Positions 8,437 through 16,435 of a stretch of DNA of 26,684 nucleotides are shown here, in pieces. Origin of the DNA: JAUREX01 sp044356825. Its GTDB lineage: Bacteria; Pseudomonadota; Alphaproteobacteria; Rhodobacterales; Rhodobacteraceae. The notes beneath the pieces are model-generated. The model was not told where the DNA came from. It searched no databases and worked only from the letters and a program-made list of their open reading frames with translations. The stretch covers positions 1 through 26,684 of the forward strand of contig JBIKVM010000016.1 in NCBI GenBank assembly GCA_044356825.1, given 5' to 3'. The position numbers and the translations under genes were made by a program. Position 1 is the stretch's first letter; each line of letters starts with the position of its first letter.

Positions 8437-8469
8437 CTGCTGCCGCGCGCGGATGGCGCGCGGCAGCAG
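8437..8469 (-). terminator. Strong 14-bp hairpin between decarboxylase and CoxL-type gene
   Basis: Arms 8437-8450 and 8456-8469 are perfect complements (14 bp, almost all G and C) around a 5-base loop. It lies in the 89-base gap between the decarboxylase stop and the CoxL-type start. No T-run follows on either strand, so it is not a classical intrinsic terminator. It ends four bases before the AGGAGG of the CoxL-type gene and could instead act on translation or mRNA stability. The structure is plain; the role is inferred. Confidence 0.5.
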
Positions 8470-8510
8470 AGAGGGAGCCGATTCGGCGCGCGAGCGCAAG
8501 CCGCCACGGC

Positions 8511-9653
8511 TCAGGCCGCGCGGAGCACCGTCTCGATCGCGAGCGCGCCGAAGCCGTTGAAGCGGGTATTCGTCGCGGTCGAATAGGCCCCGAGGCCGTC
8601 GAAGAGGACGTAATCCTCTTCGGCCAGATCCTCGGGCAGCGCGAATTCGCCCGGCAGGCGGTCGGTGCTGTCGCAGGTCGGGCCGAAGACGGTGCGGGCA
8701 ACGGTGGCGCCCGTCCGCTCGACCCCCTCGGACGTCAGCACGCGCAGCCGCGTCAGCGCCCCGATCAGCGGCAGTTCGGCCAGCGCGCCATAGACCCCGT
8801 CGTTGAGGAACACATGCGCCCCGTCACGGACCGCGCGCACCCGCGTCGCCAGCGTGAACGCCTCGGCCACAAGACCGCGCCCCGGCTCGCACACGAGCGC
8901 CGGCGGATCCTCGGGGAAGAAGGCATCGCGGGCCCGCCCGATCTCGGCGAAGATCGCGCCGAGGTCGGGGGCCGCCTCGGGCCGGCGCCAGGACGGAAAG
9001 CCGCCGCCGACGTTGAGGCGCGCGATCCGCACCCCGGCCGCGTCCGCGATCCGCGCCGCCGCCGCGATATAGGCCGTCCACGCGGCCGGATCGGCGCATT
9101 GCGTGCCCGGATGGAAGGTCAGCGCCGGCACGAAGCCCGCCTGCGCGACCTCGGCAAGCAGCGCCACCGCCGCGGGCTCGGTCGCGCCGAACTTGGCGCC
9201 GAAGTCATAGGCCGCGCCCGCCACCGGCAGCTTGAAGCGCACCGCGATCTCGGTGCCGCGCGCCGGCACGAGGGCGATGAGCTTGGCAAGCTCGGAGGCG
9301 CTGTCGACCGAATAGCTCGCGACCCCCTGCCCCACGGCATAGGCGATCTCGGCCCGGGTGCGGACGGGGTTGTTGTAGTGCAGCGCCGCGTCGGGCTGCA
9401 GGCGGCGGACCATCTCGATCTCGGCGGGCGAGGCGACGTCATAGCCGCGCAGACCGGCCGCGCCGAGGTTGGCCACGACCATCTCCTCGGGGTTCGACTT
9501 CACCGCATAGGTGACAAGGCCCGGAAATCCCTCGATGAAGCGGCGCGCGGTCGCCTGCAGAACGGCGGGCGCGAAGAACAGCACCGGGTTCTCGGGCTGC
9601 ATCGAGGCGATGAATTCGGCAGGGGTCGTCCAGATCGTCTTCGTCAGTCCCAT
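8511..9653 (-). CDS. Ornithine (or lysine/ornithine) decarboxylase, PLP fold type III
   Basis: A 380-residue cytoplasmic enzyme of the eukaryote-like alanine-racemase-fold decarboxylases, expected to convert ornithine to putrescine. The PLP lysine is K52 in YAVKSN. HPGTQC and a glycine-rich phosphate loop (NVGGGFPSW) follow, then the EPGRG block. The catalytic cysteine is C327 in the GPTCDSTD motif donated across the dimer interface. DGLGAYS near the C-terminus completes the set. Length fits the bacterial short form. The ATG at 9651-9653 has AAGGA eight bases upstream; the open frame continues to 9812 but that part is not family-like. It is divergent from valS across 281 bases. Whether it prefers ornithine, lysine or both cannot be read from the sequence. 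Confidence 0.92.
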   Translation of the reverse strand: MGLTKTIWTTPAEFIASMQPENPVLFFAPAVLQATARRFIEGFPGLVTYAVKSNPEEMVVANLGAAGLRGYDVASPAEIEMVRRLQPDAALHYNNPVRTRAEIAYAVGQGVASYSVDSASELAKLIALVPARGTEIAVRFKLPVAGAAYDFGAKFGATEPAAVALLAEVAQAGFVPALTFHPGTQCADPAAWTAYIAAAARIADAAGVRIARLNVGGGFPSWRRPEAAPDLGAIFAEIGRARDAFFPEDPPALVCEPGRGLVAEAFTLATRVRAVRDGAHVFLNDGVYGALAELPLIGALTRLRVLTSEGVERTGATVARTVFGPTCDSTDRLPGEFALPEDLAEEDYVLFDGLGAYSTATNTRFNGFGALAIETVLRAA

Positions 9654-9830
9654 CGGCGTGTCCTTTCCACCGGCCAACAGAACGCGAGCCTTGCCCCGGC
9701 AATCGGGTTGGGGAACGCGCGTTTGCGTCACAACCAACCAGGCCAGGTGCGTATGAGCCGCCCTTTTCCTGAAAACGGATCGCGCATATGGGGCAGAATC
9801 GCCCGTCTGCATAGGGGGAAAATGGGCCTC

Positions 9831-9849
9831 GGGCGAAGTTTTTTCGCCC
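9831..9849. other. Seven-bp hairpin in the decarboxylase/valS divergent region
   Basis: Arms GGGCGAA (9831-9837) and TTCGCCC (9843-9849) pair perfectly around GTTTT. It sits in the 281-base gap between two divergent starts, so it terminates neither gene. It could fold in a long valS leader or mark a regulator site. Apart from this and a promoter-like CTAGAAGG at 9899-9906, I see nothing recognisable in the gap. Confidence 0.4.
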
Positions 9850-9876
9850 CCCCGCCGGCCCCCCTGCCCCGCGCCC

Positions 9877-9905
9877 TTTTCCTCGCGCCCTCAGGCCGCT
9901 AGAAG
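9877..9905 (+). promoter_or_regulatory. Possible valS promoter (TTTTCC-N17-TAGAAG)
   Basis: A weak -35 (TTTTCC, 9877-9882) is 17 bases from TAGAAG (9900-9905), about 30 bases before the valS ATG. The same TAGAAGGCC block precedes prfC. The -35 is poor, so this rests on spacing and on the resemblance between the two genes. Confidence 0.3.
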
Positions 9906-9934
9906 GCCCCCGACGCAGGTCCGGGGGGCGCATC

Positions 9935-12901
9935 ATGCCGATGGAAAAATCCTATTCCGCCGCCGAGGCCGAGGCGCGCATCGCCGCCCTCTGGCAGGGT
10001 GCCGACGCCTTCCGCGCAGGCGCGAATGCGCGGCCCGGGACCGAGCCCTTCTGCATCATGATCCCGCCGCCGAACGTGACCGGCTCGCTCCACATGGGGC
10101 ATGCCTTCAACAACACGCTGCAGGACATCCTGACGCGCTGGCACCGGATGCGGGGCTTCGACACGCTCTGGCAGCCCGGCACCGACCATGCCGGGATCGC
10201 GACGCAGATGGTGGTGGAGCGCGAGCTTGCCAGGGCAGGCGAGCCCGGCCGGCGCGAGATGGGGCGCGAGGCGTTCACGCGCCGCGTCTGGGCCTGGAAG
10301 AAGCAATCGGGCGGCACGATCATCGGCCAGCTCCAGCGGCTCGGCGCCTCCTGCGACTGGTCGCGCACGGCCTTCACCATGTCGGGTGCCCCGGGCGCGC
10401 CGCCGGGCGAAGAGGGCAATTTCCACGACGCCGTGATCCGTGTCTTCGTGGACCTTTACCGCAAGGGCTTCATCTATCGCGGCAAGCGGCTGGTGAACTG
10501 GGATCCGCATTTCGAGACCGCGATCTCGGATCTCGAGGTCGAGCAGATCGAACTCGACGGCCATCTGTGGCGCCTGCGCTATCCGCTCGCCGACGGCGCG
10601 CGCTATCGCCACCCCATCGCCTTCGACGACGACGGCAAGCCCACCGACTGGGAAGAGCGCGACTATCTGACCGTCGCGACGACCCGGCCCGAGACGATGC
10701 TGGGCGACACGGGCGTGGCCGTCCACCCCGAGGATGCGCGCTATGCGGGCCTGATCGGCGGCCATGTCATCCTGCCGCTGACGGGGCGGCGGGTGCCGAT
10801 CGTGGCCGACAGCTATGCCGACCCCGCCAAGGGGACAGGCGCCGTCAAGATGACACCCGCGCATGATTTCAACGACTGGGCGGTGGGCCAGCGGCAGGGG
10901 CTGCGCGCGATCAACATCCTCGACACCCGCGCACGGCTGAAGCTGCGCGAGAATGACGATCTGGCCCAAGGCTGCCCGGCCGAGGCGATCGCGCGGCTGA
11001 TCGAGGCGCTCGACGGCGCCGACCGCTACGACGCGCGCGAATGGATCGTCGCCACCGCCGAGGCCGAGGGCTGGCTCGACGGGATCGACGCCGACCGCCA
11101 CATGGTCCCGCATGGCGACCGCTCGAAGGTCGTGATCGAGCCCTTACTGACCGACCAGTGGTTCGTCGACACCGGCAAGATCGTGGGCCCCGCCCTTCAG
11201 GCCGTGCGCGAGGGCCGCACCCGGATCATCCCCGAACAGCACGAGAAGGTCTATTTCAACTGGCTCGAGAACATCGAGCCGTGGTGCATCTCGCGCCAGC
11301 TCTGGTGGGGGCACCAGATCCCGGTTTGGTATGGGCCGAGTATCGAAGCTTTCCAAACATACTTCGGTTCGGACACATCACGAAAACCTCGACCTTCAAC
11401 ATTTCTTGATATGGCTTTTGCGACTAATCACCGAATCTGCGAGGCATCTGCTGATGAGGCAATCGCGCATGCGTCTGATAAATATGGCCGCCTTCTCCAG
11501 AAACGCGGCTATCGAGTTATCGAAGTCAAAGATCAGATTGAAGCACGAAATGTCCTAGAGGGATCTCTTCAACAGCAGGAACTTTTAATTCCAATATTCC
11601 GCGACCCCGACGTCCTCGACACCTGGTTCTCCTCGGGCCTCTGGCCGATCGGGACGCTCGGCTGGCCCGAGGACACGGCCGAGCTGCGCCGCTATTTCCC
11701 GACGTCGGTCCTCGTCACGGGCTTCGACATCATCTTCTTCTGGGTCGCCCGGATGATGATGATGCAGCTTGCCGTCGTGAACGACATCCCCTTCCGCACC
11801 GTCTACGTCCACGCTCTCGTGCGCGACGAGAAGGGCAAGAAGATGTCGAAGTCCCTGGGCAACGTGCTCGACCCGCTCGACCTCATCGACGAATTCGGCG
11901 CCGATGCGGTGCGCTTCACGCTGACGTCGATGGCCGCGATGGGGCGCGACCTCAAGCTTTCGTCGCAACGCATTGCCGGCTATCGCAATTTCGTCACGAA
12001 GATCTGGAACGCCTGCCGCTTTGCCGAGATGAACGGCGTGTGGGAGGGGCACGCGACCACCAGCGCCCCGCCGCCCGCCACCGCCACGGCGAACCGCTGG
12101 ATCCTGTCCGAGACGGTGCGCGCGCGCATGGCCTTCGACGCGGCACTCGGGGATTTCCGCTTCAACGACGCCGCGAACGGGCTCTATGCCTTCGTCTGGG
12201 GGCGGGTCTGCGACTGGTATGTGGAATTCGCCAAACCGCTGCTCGACGATCCCGCGACCGCGGCCGAGACGCGGGCCGTGATGGCGCATGTGCTCGACCA
12301 GTGCCTGATCCTCGCCCATCCGATCATGCCCTTCGTCACCGAGGAGCTCTGGCAGATCACCGGCAGGCGGCCGAAACTCCTGGCCCATGCCGACTGGCCC
12401 GCGACGGGCGAGGAGGCGGTCGATGCGGGCGCGATGGCCGAGATGCGCTGGGTCATCGCGCTGATCGAGGAGATCCGATCGGCCCGGGCCGAGATGCGCG
12501 TGCCCGCGGGCCTCACGCTCGACCTCGTGCAGACGGCGCTCGAGCCGCGCTGGCAGGAGGTGCTCGGGCGCAACATCGCACTCGTACGCCGGCTCGCGCG
12601 GGTGGGCGAGGTGGTGGCGGGAAGCGCGCCCAAGGGCTCGGTCACGGTCGCTGTCGAGGGCGGCGCCTTCGCGCTGCCGCTCGAGGGCGTCATCGACATC
12701 GCGGCCGAGGTCGCGCGCCTCGGCAAGGGGCTCGCGAAACTCGAGGGCGAGATGAAGGGGCTGGCCGCGCGCCTCGGCAACCCGCGCTTCGTCGCCTCGG
12801 CCCCCGAGGAGGTCGTCGAGGAGACGCGCGAGGCGCTGACGCTGGCCGAGGCCGAGGCGGCGCGGCTGCGCGCGGCCCTCGCGCGCCTCGGCGGCGCGTG
12901 A
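9935..12901 (+). CDS. valS: Valyl-tRNA synthetase
   Basis: A 988-residue class I synthetase that charges tRNA-Val. The HIGH motif is HMGH at residues 53-56 after PPPNVTGSL. The CP1 editing domain holds TTRPETMLGDTGVAVHPED. The second catalytic half opens with WCISRQLWWGHQIPVWYG and continues with RDPDVLDTWFSSGLW. KMSKS is at residues 636-640. An anticodon-binding domain follows, and a C-terminal coiled coil from about residue 925. GGGGGG precedes the ATG; an ATG two codons later is also possible. The odd part is residues about 470-555, between WYGP and RDPDVLDTW, encoded by DNA near 47% GC with TTA, ATA, CTA and CGA codons unlike the rest. The frame is intact, so the enzyme is probably functional. 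Confidence 0.98.
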   Translation: MPMEKSYSAAEAEARIAALWQGADAFRAGANARPGTEPFCIMIPPPNVTGSLHMGHAFNNTLQDILTRWHRMRGFDTLWQPGTDHAGIATQMVVERELARAGEPGRREMGREAFTRRVWAWKKQSGGTIIGQLQRLGASCDWSRTAFTMSGAPGAPPGEEGNFHDAVIRVFVDLYRKGFIYRGKRLVNWDPHFETAISDLEVEQIELDGHLWRLRYPLADGARYRHPIAFDDDGKPTDWEERDYLTVATTRPETMLGDTGVAVHPEDARYAGLIGGHVILPLTGRRVPIVADSYADPAKGTGAVKMTPAHDFNDWAVGQRQGLRAINILDTRARLKLRENDDLAQGCPAEAIARLIEALDGADRYDAREWIVATAEAEGWLDGIDADRHMVPHGDRSKVVIEPLLTDQWFVDTGKIVGPALQAVREGRTRIIPEQHEKVYFNWLENIEPWCISRQLWWGHQIPVWYGPSIEAFQTYFGSDTSRKPRPSTFLDMAFATNHRICEASADEAIAHASDKYGRLLQKRGYRVIEVKDQIEARNVLEGSLQQQELLIPIFRDPDVLDTWFSSGLWPIGTLGWPEDTAELRRYFPTSVLVTGFDIIFFWVARMMMMQLAVVNDIPFRTVYVHALVRDEKGKKMSKSLGNVLDPLDLIDEFGADAVRFTLTSMAAMGRDLKLSSQRIAGYRNFVTKIWNACRFAEMNGVWEGHATTSAPPPATATANRWILSETVRARMAFDAALGDFRFNDAANGLYAFVWGRVCDWYVEFAKPLLDDPATAAETRAVMAHVLDQCLILAHPIMPFVTEELWQITGRRPKLLAHADWPATGEEAVDAGAMAEMRWVIALIEEIRSARAEMRVPAGLTLDLVQTALEPRWQEVLGRNIALVRRLARVGEVVAGSAPKGSVTVAVEGGAFALPLEGVIDIAAEVARLGKGLAKLEGEMKGLAARLGNPRFVASAPEEVVEETREALTLAEAEAARLRAALARLGGA
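11341..11600 (+). other. AT-rich, foreign-looking patch within valS (CP2 region)
   Basis: Hand counting gives 112 G+C in the 240 bases 11341-11580 (about 47%), against visibly much higher GC on both sides. Codons such as TTA, ATA, CTA, CGA and AAA cluster here and are scarce elsewhere in the gene. The patch stays in frame and replaces the variable segment between WYGP and RDPDVLDTW. Part of it (CEASADEAIAHASDKYG) still looks like the ordinary ValRS CP2 segment, which argues for allelic replacement by a divergent valS and against a mobile element. No target duplication or terminal repeat was seen. Confidence 0.85.
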
Positions 12902-12912
12902 AACCTCCGGGC

Positions 12913-12936
12913 CGCGCGGCTTTCCTTCGCCGCGCG
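12913..12936 (+). other. Hairpin between valS and prfC
   Basis: Arms 12913-12920 and 12929-12936 are perfect 8-bp complements (CGCGCGGC/GCCGCGCG) around an 8-base pyrimidine-rich loop, in the 55-base valS-prfC gap. No T-run follows, so any terminator role is uncertain. Confidence 0.4.
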
Positions 12937-12949
12937 ACCCGACTAGAAG
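12921..12949 (+). promoter_or_regulatory. Possible prfC promoter or ribosome binding region (TTTCCT-N17-TAGAAG)
   Basis: TAGAAG (12944-12949), at 17 bases from TTTCCT, repeats the arrangement ahead of valS. Because AGAAGG ends only six bases before the prfC ATG, it also serves as the Shine-Dalgarno. If it is a real -10, the transcript would be almost leaderless. Confidence 0.25.
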
Positions 12950-12956
12950 GCCGGGC

Positions 12957-14561
12957 ATGACCGCCACCGCCAACACCCCCACCCTGCCGCCCGAGGTCGC
13001 CCGCCGGCGCACCTTCGCGATCATCTCGCACCCCGACGCGGGCAAGACGACGCTGACCGAGAAGTTCCTGCTCTATGGCGGCGCGATCCAGATGGCGGGC
13101 CAGGTCCGCGCCAAGGGCGAGGCGCGCCGCACCCGCTCGGACTTCATGAAGATGGAGCAGGAGCGCGGCATCTCGGTCTCGGCCTCGGCCATGTCGTTCG
13201 ATTACGGGCCCTGCCGGTTCAACCTTGTCGACACGCCCGGCCACTCGGACTTTTCCGAGGACACCTATCGCACGCTGACGGCGGTCGATGCCGCGATCAT
13301 GGTCATCGACGGCGCCAAGGGGGTCGAGAGCCAGACGCGCAAGCTCTTCGAGGTCTGCCGCCTGCGCGACCTGCCGATCCTGACCTTCTGCAACAAGATG
13401 GACCGCGAGAGCCGCGAGACCTTCGAGATCATCGACGAGATCCAGGAGAGCCTCGCGATCGACGTCACGCCGGCAAGCTGGCCGATCGGTCAGGGGCGCG
13501 ACTTTCTCGGGGCCTACGACCTCATCAACGACCGGCTCGAGATCATGGACCGCGCCGATCGCAACCGCGTGGCCGAAAGCATCGCCTTTGCGGGCCTCGA
13601 CGATCCGGGGCTGGCGCAGCATGTGCCGCCCGATCTGCTCGCGCGTCTGCGCGAAGAGGTCGAGATGGCGCGCGGCCTCCTGCCCGCTTTCGACCGCGCG
13701 GCGTTCCTCGCGGGCAGCCTGACGCCCATCTGGTTCGGCTCGGCCATCAATTCCTTCGGCGTGCGCGACCTGATGGAGGGGATGGCCCGCTTCGGCCCGC
13801 CGCCCCAGCCCCAGCGCGCGGCCGAGCGCCAGATCAGCCCGGATGAGGGTACGGTCGCGGGCTTCGTCTTCAAGGTGCAGGCCAACATGGACCCCCGCCA
13901 CCGCGACCGCGTGGCCTTCGTGCGCCTCGCCTCGGGGCATTTCGTGCGCGGCATGAAGCTGCACCACGTCCGCGCCGGCAAGCCGATGGCGGTGACGAAC
14001 CCGGTGATGTTCCTCGCCTCCGAGCGCGATCTGGCCGAAGAGGCGTGGGCGGGCGACATCATCGGCATCCCCAACCACGGGCAGTTGCGCATCGGCGACG
14101 CGCTGACCGAGGGCGAGGCGCTGCACTTCACCGGCATCCCCTCCTTCGCGCCCGAATTGCTGCGCACCGTGCGCGCGGCCGACCCGATGAAGGCCAAGCA
14201 CCTGGAAAAGGCGCTGATGCAGTTCGCCGAAGAGGGCGCGGCCAAGGTCTTTCGCCCCGCGATCGGGTCGGGCTTCATCGTGGGCGTGGTGGGGGCGCTG
14301 CAGTTCGACGTGCTCGCGAGCCGGATCGAGGAGGAATACGGCCTGCCCGTGCGCTTCGATTCCTCGCAGTTCACCTCGGCCCGCTGGGTCGCGGGGCCCA
14401 AGCCCGCGATGGAGAAGTTCACCGCCGCCAACACCGGCCACATCGCGACCGACCATGACGGCGACACGGTCTATCTCACGCGCCTGCAATGGGACATCGA
14501 CCGGATCGTGCGCGACTATCCCGACCTGCGGCTGACCGCGACGAAGGAAATCGCGGCCTGA
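12957..14561 (+). CDS. prfC: Peptide chain release factor 3
   Basis: A 534-residue translational GTPase that recycles RF1/RF2 after termination. G1 is HPDAGKTT at residues 25-32, G3 is DTPGH at 92-96 and G4 is NKMD at 146-149. The switch I region contains MKMEQERGISVSASAM, which separates RF3 from EF-G. Domains II and III follow (FVFKVQANMDPRHRDRVAFVRL; GVVGALQFDVLASRIEEEYG). Length equals the usual RF3. AGAAGG six bases upstream supports the ATG at 12957. It lies 55 bases after valS on the same strand, and its stop is two bases from that of the convergent desaturase. Confidence 0.98.
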   Translation: MTATANTPTLPPEVARRRTFAIISHPDAGKTTLTEKFLLYGGAIQMAGQVRAKGEARRTRSDFMKMEQERGISVSASAMSFDYGPCRFNLVDTPGHSDFSEDTYRTLTAVDAAIMVIDGAKGVESQTRKLFEVCRLRDLPILTFCNKMDRESRETFEIIDEIQESLAIDVTPASWPIGQGRDFLGAYDLINDRLEIMDRADRNRVAESIAFAGLDDPGLAQHVPPDLLARLREEVEMARGLLPAFDRAAFLAGSLTPIWFGSAINSFGVRDLMEGMARFGPPPQPQRAAERQISPDEGTVAGFVFKVQANMDPRHRDRVAFVRLASGHFVRGMKLHHVRAGKPMAVTNPVMFLASERDLAEEAWAGDIIGIPNHGQLRIGDALTEGEALHFTGIPSFAPELLRTVRAADPMKAKHLEKALMQFAEEGAAKVFRPAIGSGFIVGVVGALQFDVLASRIEEEYGLPVRFDSSQFTSARWVAGPKPAMEKFTAANTGHIATDHDGDTVYLTRLQWDIDRIVRDYPDLRLTATKEIAA

Positions 14562-14563
14562 CC

Positions 14564-15469
14564 CTAGCCCAGCCGCCGCGCGAGATAGCGGCGGGTGAAG
14601 CGGGCATAGCCCCGTTCGGTCACGCGCAGATGGGCGCGCATCTCCGCGTGCAGCTCGGGCAGGCGGTGAAAGGGCACCGCCGGCATGACGTGATGCTCGG
14701 CGTGATAGGGCATGTTCCAGGCGAGCGCGCGCACCGCGCGCGTCGTGAAGGTCGTGCGGGTGTTCTCGAACATGTCGGCGACCTCGGGGCAATCGCCGTG
14801 CTCGGCCAGCAGATAGAGCCGCAGCACGGGTTGCCCGATGAGGGCGGGCAGGATCCAGACCCAGATCAGCACGGGCGAGGCGAAAAGCGACAGCCCCGCA
14901 AGGGCATAGAGGCCGAGCATGAGGCGCGCCTCGGCCTCGGCCCGGGGCCGGGCGCCCTCGGGCAGGAAGGCGGGCCGTTCCCGCCCCGTCGCGAGCCGCC
15001 AGATCAGCGCCGCCCCCGCCTCCCAATAGGGCAGCCCCGAGACATGCCAGAGCCACGCCGCCCCCGTCGCGGGCTTGGGCGCGGCCAGTTCGGGATCGAG
15101 GCCGGGCAGATTCGTGTGCCGGTGGTGGGCGAGGTGGAAGTAGCGAAACCAGATGAAGGGCAGGAGCAGCACGAACCCCGCCAGATGCCCCACCGCCTCG
15201 CCGATCCGGACGCGCGCGAAGGGGGTCTGGTGGGTGCATTCGTGTTCGAGCGTGAAGAGAAAGACGATCAGCACGCCCTGCACCGGCAGCAGCAAGGGCC
15301 AGCCCGGCACCCCCGCCGCGATCGCGCCGCCGCAGGCCACGATCGCGCCGAGATGCAGCGCGAGATGGCGCAAGCCCGGCGCATCCGCGCGCCGCACGAG
15401 ATCGGCGCGCCGGCCGGGATCGAGGCCCGCGATGAAGGCGCGATGGTCCATCGCCAAGACCTCGCCCAT
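14564..15469 (-). CDS. Membrane fatty acid desaturase/hydroxylase-type protein
   Basis: A 301-residue integral membrane di-iron enzyme of the fatty acid desaturase superfamily. All three histidine boxes are present: HECTH (residues 76-80), HLAHHRH (112-118) and HAEHH (256-260). Hydrophobic segments lie at about 36-52, 57-75, 95-110 and 185-215. The short length and HECTH box suit lipid desaturases or carotenoid-type hydroxylases; the substrate cannot be decided. I start at the ATG at 15467-15469 (GGGGG upstream). The ATG six codons later (15449-15451, GAGG upstream) is about equally likely. The frame remains open to 15886, but that region is the antisense of the cupin gene. It is divergent from the cupin gene and convergent with prfC, with a two-base gap. 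Confidence 0.88.
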   Translation of the reverse strand: MGEVLAMDHRAFIAGLDPGRRADLVRRADAPGLRHLALHLGAIVACGGAIAAGVPGWPLLLPVQGVLIVFLFTLEHECTHQTPFARVRIGEAVGHLAGFVLLLPFIWFRYFHLAHHRHTNLPGLDPELAAPKPATGAAWLWHVSGLPYWEAGAALIWRLATGRERPAFLPEGARPRAEAEARLMLGLYALAGLSLFASPVLIWVWILPALIGQPVLRLYLLAEHGDCPEVADMFENTRTTFTTRAVRALAWNMPYHAEHHVMPAVPFHRLPELHAEMRAHLRVTERGYARFTRRYLARRLG

Positions 15470-15496
15470 CGCTGCCCCCGCCGTCAAGCGCGGCGG

Positions 15497-15525
15497 TTGC
15501 GCGGCAGGCGCCGCTCGCCTAGCCT
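15497..15525 (+). promoter_or_regulatory. Possible sigma-70 promoter for the cupin gene (TTGCGC-N17-TAGCCT)
   Basis: TTGCGC at 15497-15502 and TAGCCT at 15520-15525 are 17 bases apart and would start transcription about 20 bases before the cupin ATG. The -10 contains one of only nine CTAG tetramers in the window. Confidence 0.4.
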
Positions 15526-15553
15526 GCGCCACCCGCAGCTTGAGGATATTGCC

Positions 15554-15907
15554 ATGCCGACCATCGTCCGCCTGCCCCTGCCCCCGACCGACGCGGGCGA
15601 CCCCACGATCCTCGACGGCTGGAAGGTCGTCGCGGGCTCGCCCACGATGCGCACCTGGGTGCAGCAGGTCAATTCCGACGGCACGCTCGCCTCGGGCTAT
15701 TGGGAGGCGACGCCCGGCACCTATCACGCGAGCTACAGCGCGTGGGAGTTCGTCCACATGATCGCGGGCCGCATCGTCATCACCCCCGACGGCGGCGCGC
15801 CCGTCACGGTGCAGGCGGGCGATGCCTTTGTCGTCGAGGCCGAATTCCGCGGGACGTGGGAGATCATCGAGCCCGTCCGCAAGCACTTCGCGGTGCGGGT
15901 GAAATAG
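15554..15907 (+). CDS. Cupin domain protein (DUF861/Cupin_3 type)
   Basis: A 117-residue single-domain cupin of the DUF861 group, which includes ureidoglycine aminohydrolase-like proteins. The C-terminal half shows the family pattern: WEFVHMIAGRIVITPDGG, then VQAGDAFVVEAEFRGTWEIIEPVRKHFAV. The first cupin motif has only one clear histidine ligand, so metal binding is uncertain. GAGG eight bases upstream supports the ATG at 15554. The gene is divergent from the desaturase and ends three bases from the convergent metallopeptidase gene. Many such proteins have no assigned substrate, and I would not guess one. Confidence 0.85.
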   Translation: MPTIVRLPLPPTDAGDPTILDGWKVVAGSPTMRTWVQQVNSDGTLASGYWEATPGTYHASYSAWEFVHMIAGRIVITPDGGAPVTVQAGDAFVVEAEFRGTWEIIEPVRKHFAVRVK

Positions 15908-15910
15908 AGC

Positions 15911-16360
15911 TCAGTCCTCGTCCATCTCCCACCACGGGTCGATGGCGGCGATGTCGTCGTCCGACCAGCTGAAATGATGCGCGAGTTCGTGGACCAGAAC
16001 ATGGGTCACGATCTCGCGCAGCGTGACGGTGCCGCGCGTCGCCCATTCATCGAGGATCGGGCGGCGGAAGAGCCAGATCGCATCGGGGCCTCGCGGCTGG
16101 TCGGCGACCGACTTCTCGGTCAGCGGCGTGCCGTCATAGAGGCCGGTCAGTTCGAACGGGTTCTCGATCCCGAGATCGTCGAGCATCTCGTCCGTCGCGA
16201 AATCGGCAACCCGGATCGCGACGGCCTGCGCCGGCTCGCGCCATACCTGCGGCAGCGCCGCCACCGCCTCGCGCGCGATCTCCTCAATCGCGCCCTCACC
16301 CGGGGCCGTCAGATCGACCCATCCGGGCAGGTCGGACCCCATCTCGTCGCCTGTCGCCAT
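15911..16360 (-). CDS. Metallopeptidase family protein (DUF1025/zincin-like)
   Basis: A 149-residue small zincin-like protein. The metal site HELAHH is at residues 124-129 (H124, E125, H128), followed by the third-ligand region SWSDDDI with an Asp near 134. The central GLYDGTPLTEKS and DAIWLFRRPILDEW are typical of this group. Length equals the usual family size of roughly 120-150 residues. Start at 16358-16360 with a purine-rich GGGGGTGG upstream; an ATG six codons later is possible. There is no signal peptide, so it acts in the cytoplasm. Whether it is really proteolytic is not established for the family. It is divergent from gltX across 75 bases. Confidence 0.9.
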   Translation of the reverse strand: MATGDEMGSDLPGWVDLTAPGEGAIEEIAREAVAALPQVWREPAQAVAIRVADFATDEMLDDLGIENPFELTGLYDGTPLTEKSVADQPRGPDAIWLFRRPILDEWATRGTVTLREIVTHVLVHELAHHFSWSDDDIAAIDPWWEMDED

Positions 16361-16435
16361 CACGCCACCCCCTGCCCCCGATATGGACAATCCGGCGGCC
16401 GTGTGAAAGGTGGCGCGAGCAGCCGGAGGGCCACC

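Noticed and set aside
6973..8586. 537-codon plus-strand frame opposite the CoxL-type gene
   Set aside because: It is an antisense shadow; the minus-strand gene has full catalytic motifs.
9654..9934. A small gene or tRNA in the decarboxylase/valS gap
   Set aside because: No frame with a plausible start and length, and no cloverleaf or T-loop sequence, was seen.
11341..11600. Insertion sequence or intein inside valS
   Set aside because: There is no transposase, no splicing-block motif, no terminal inverted repeats or duplication, and the segment is too short for an intein.
12690..15239. 849-codon open frame on the minus strand across valS, prfC and the desaturase
   Set aside because: Long antisense frames are common at high GC. 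Its translation is arginine/alanine-rich without motifs, and both strands' true genes are well supported.
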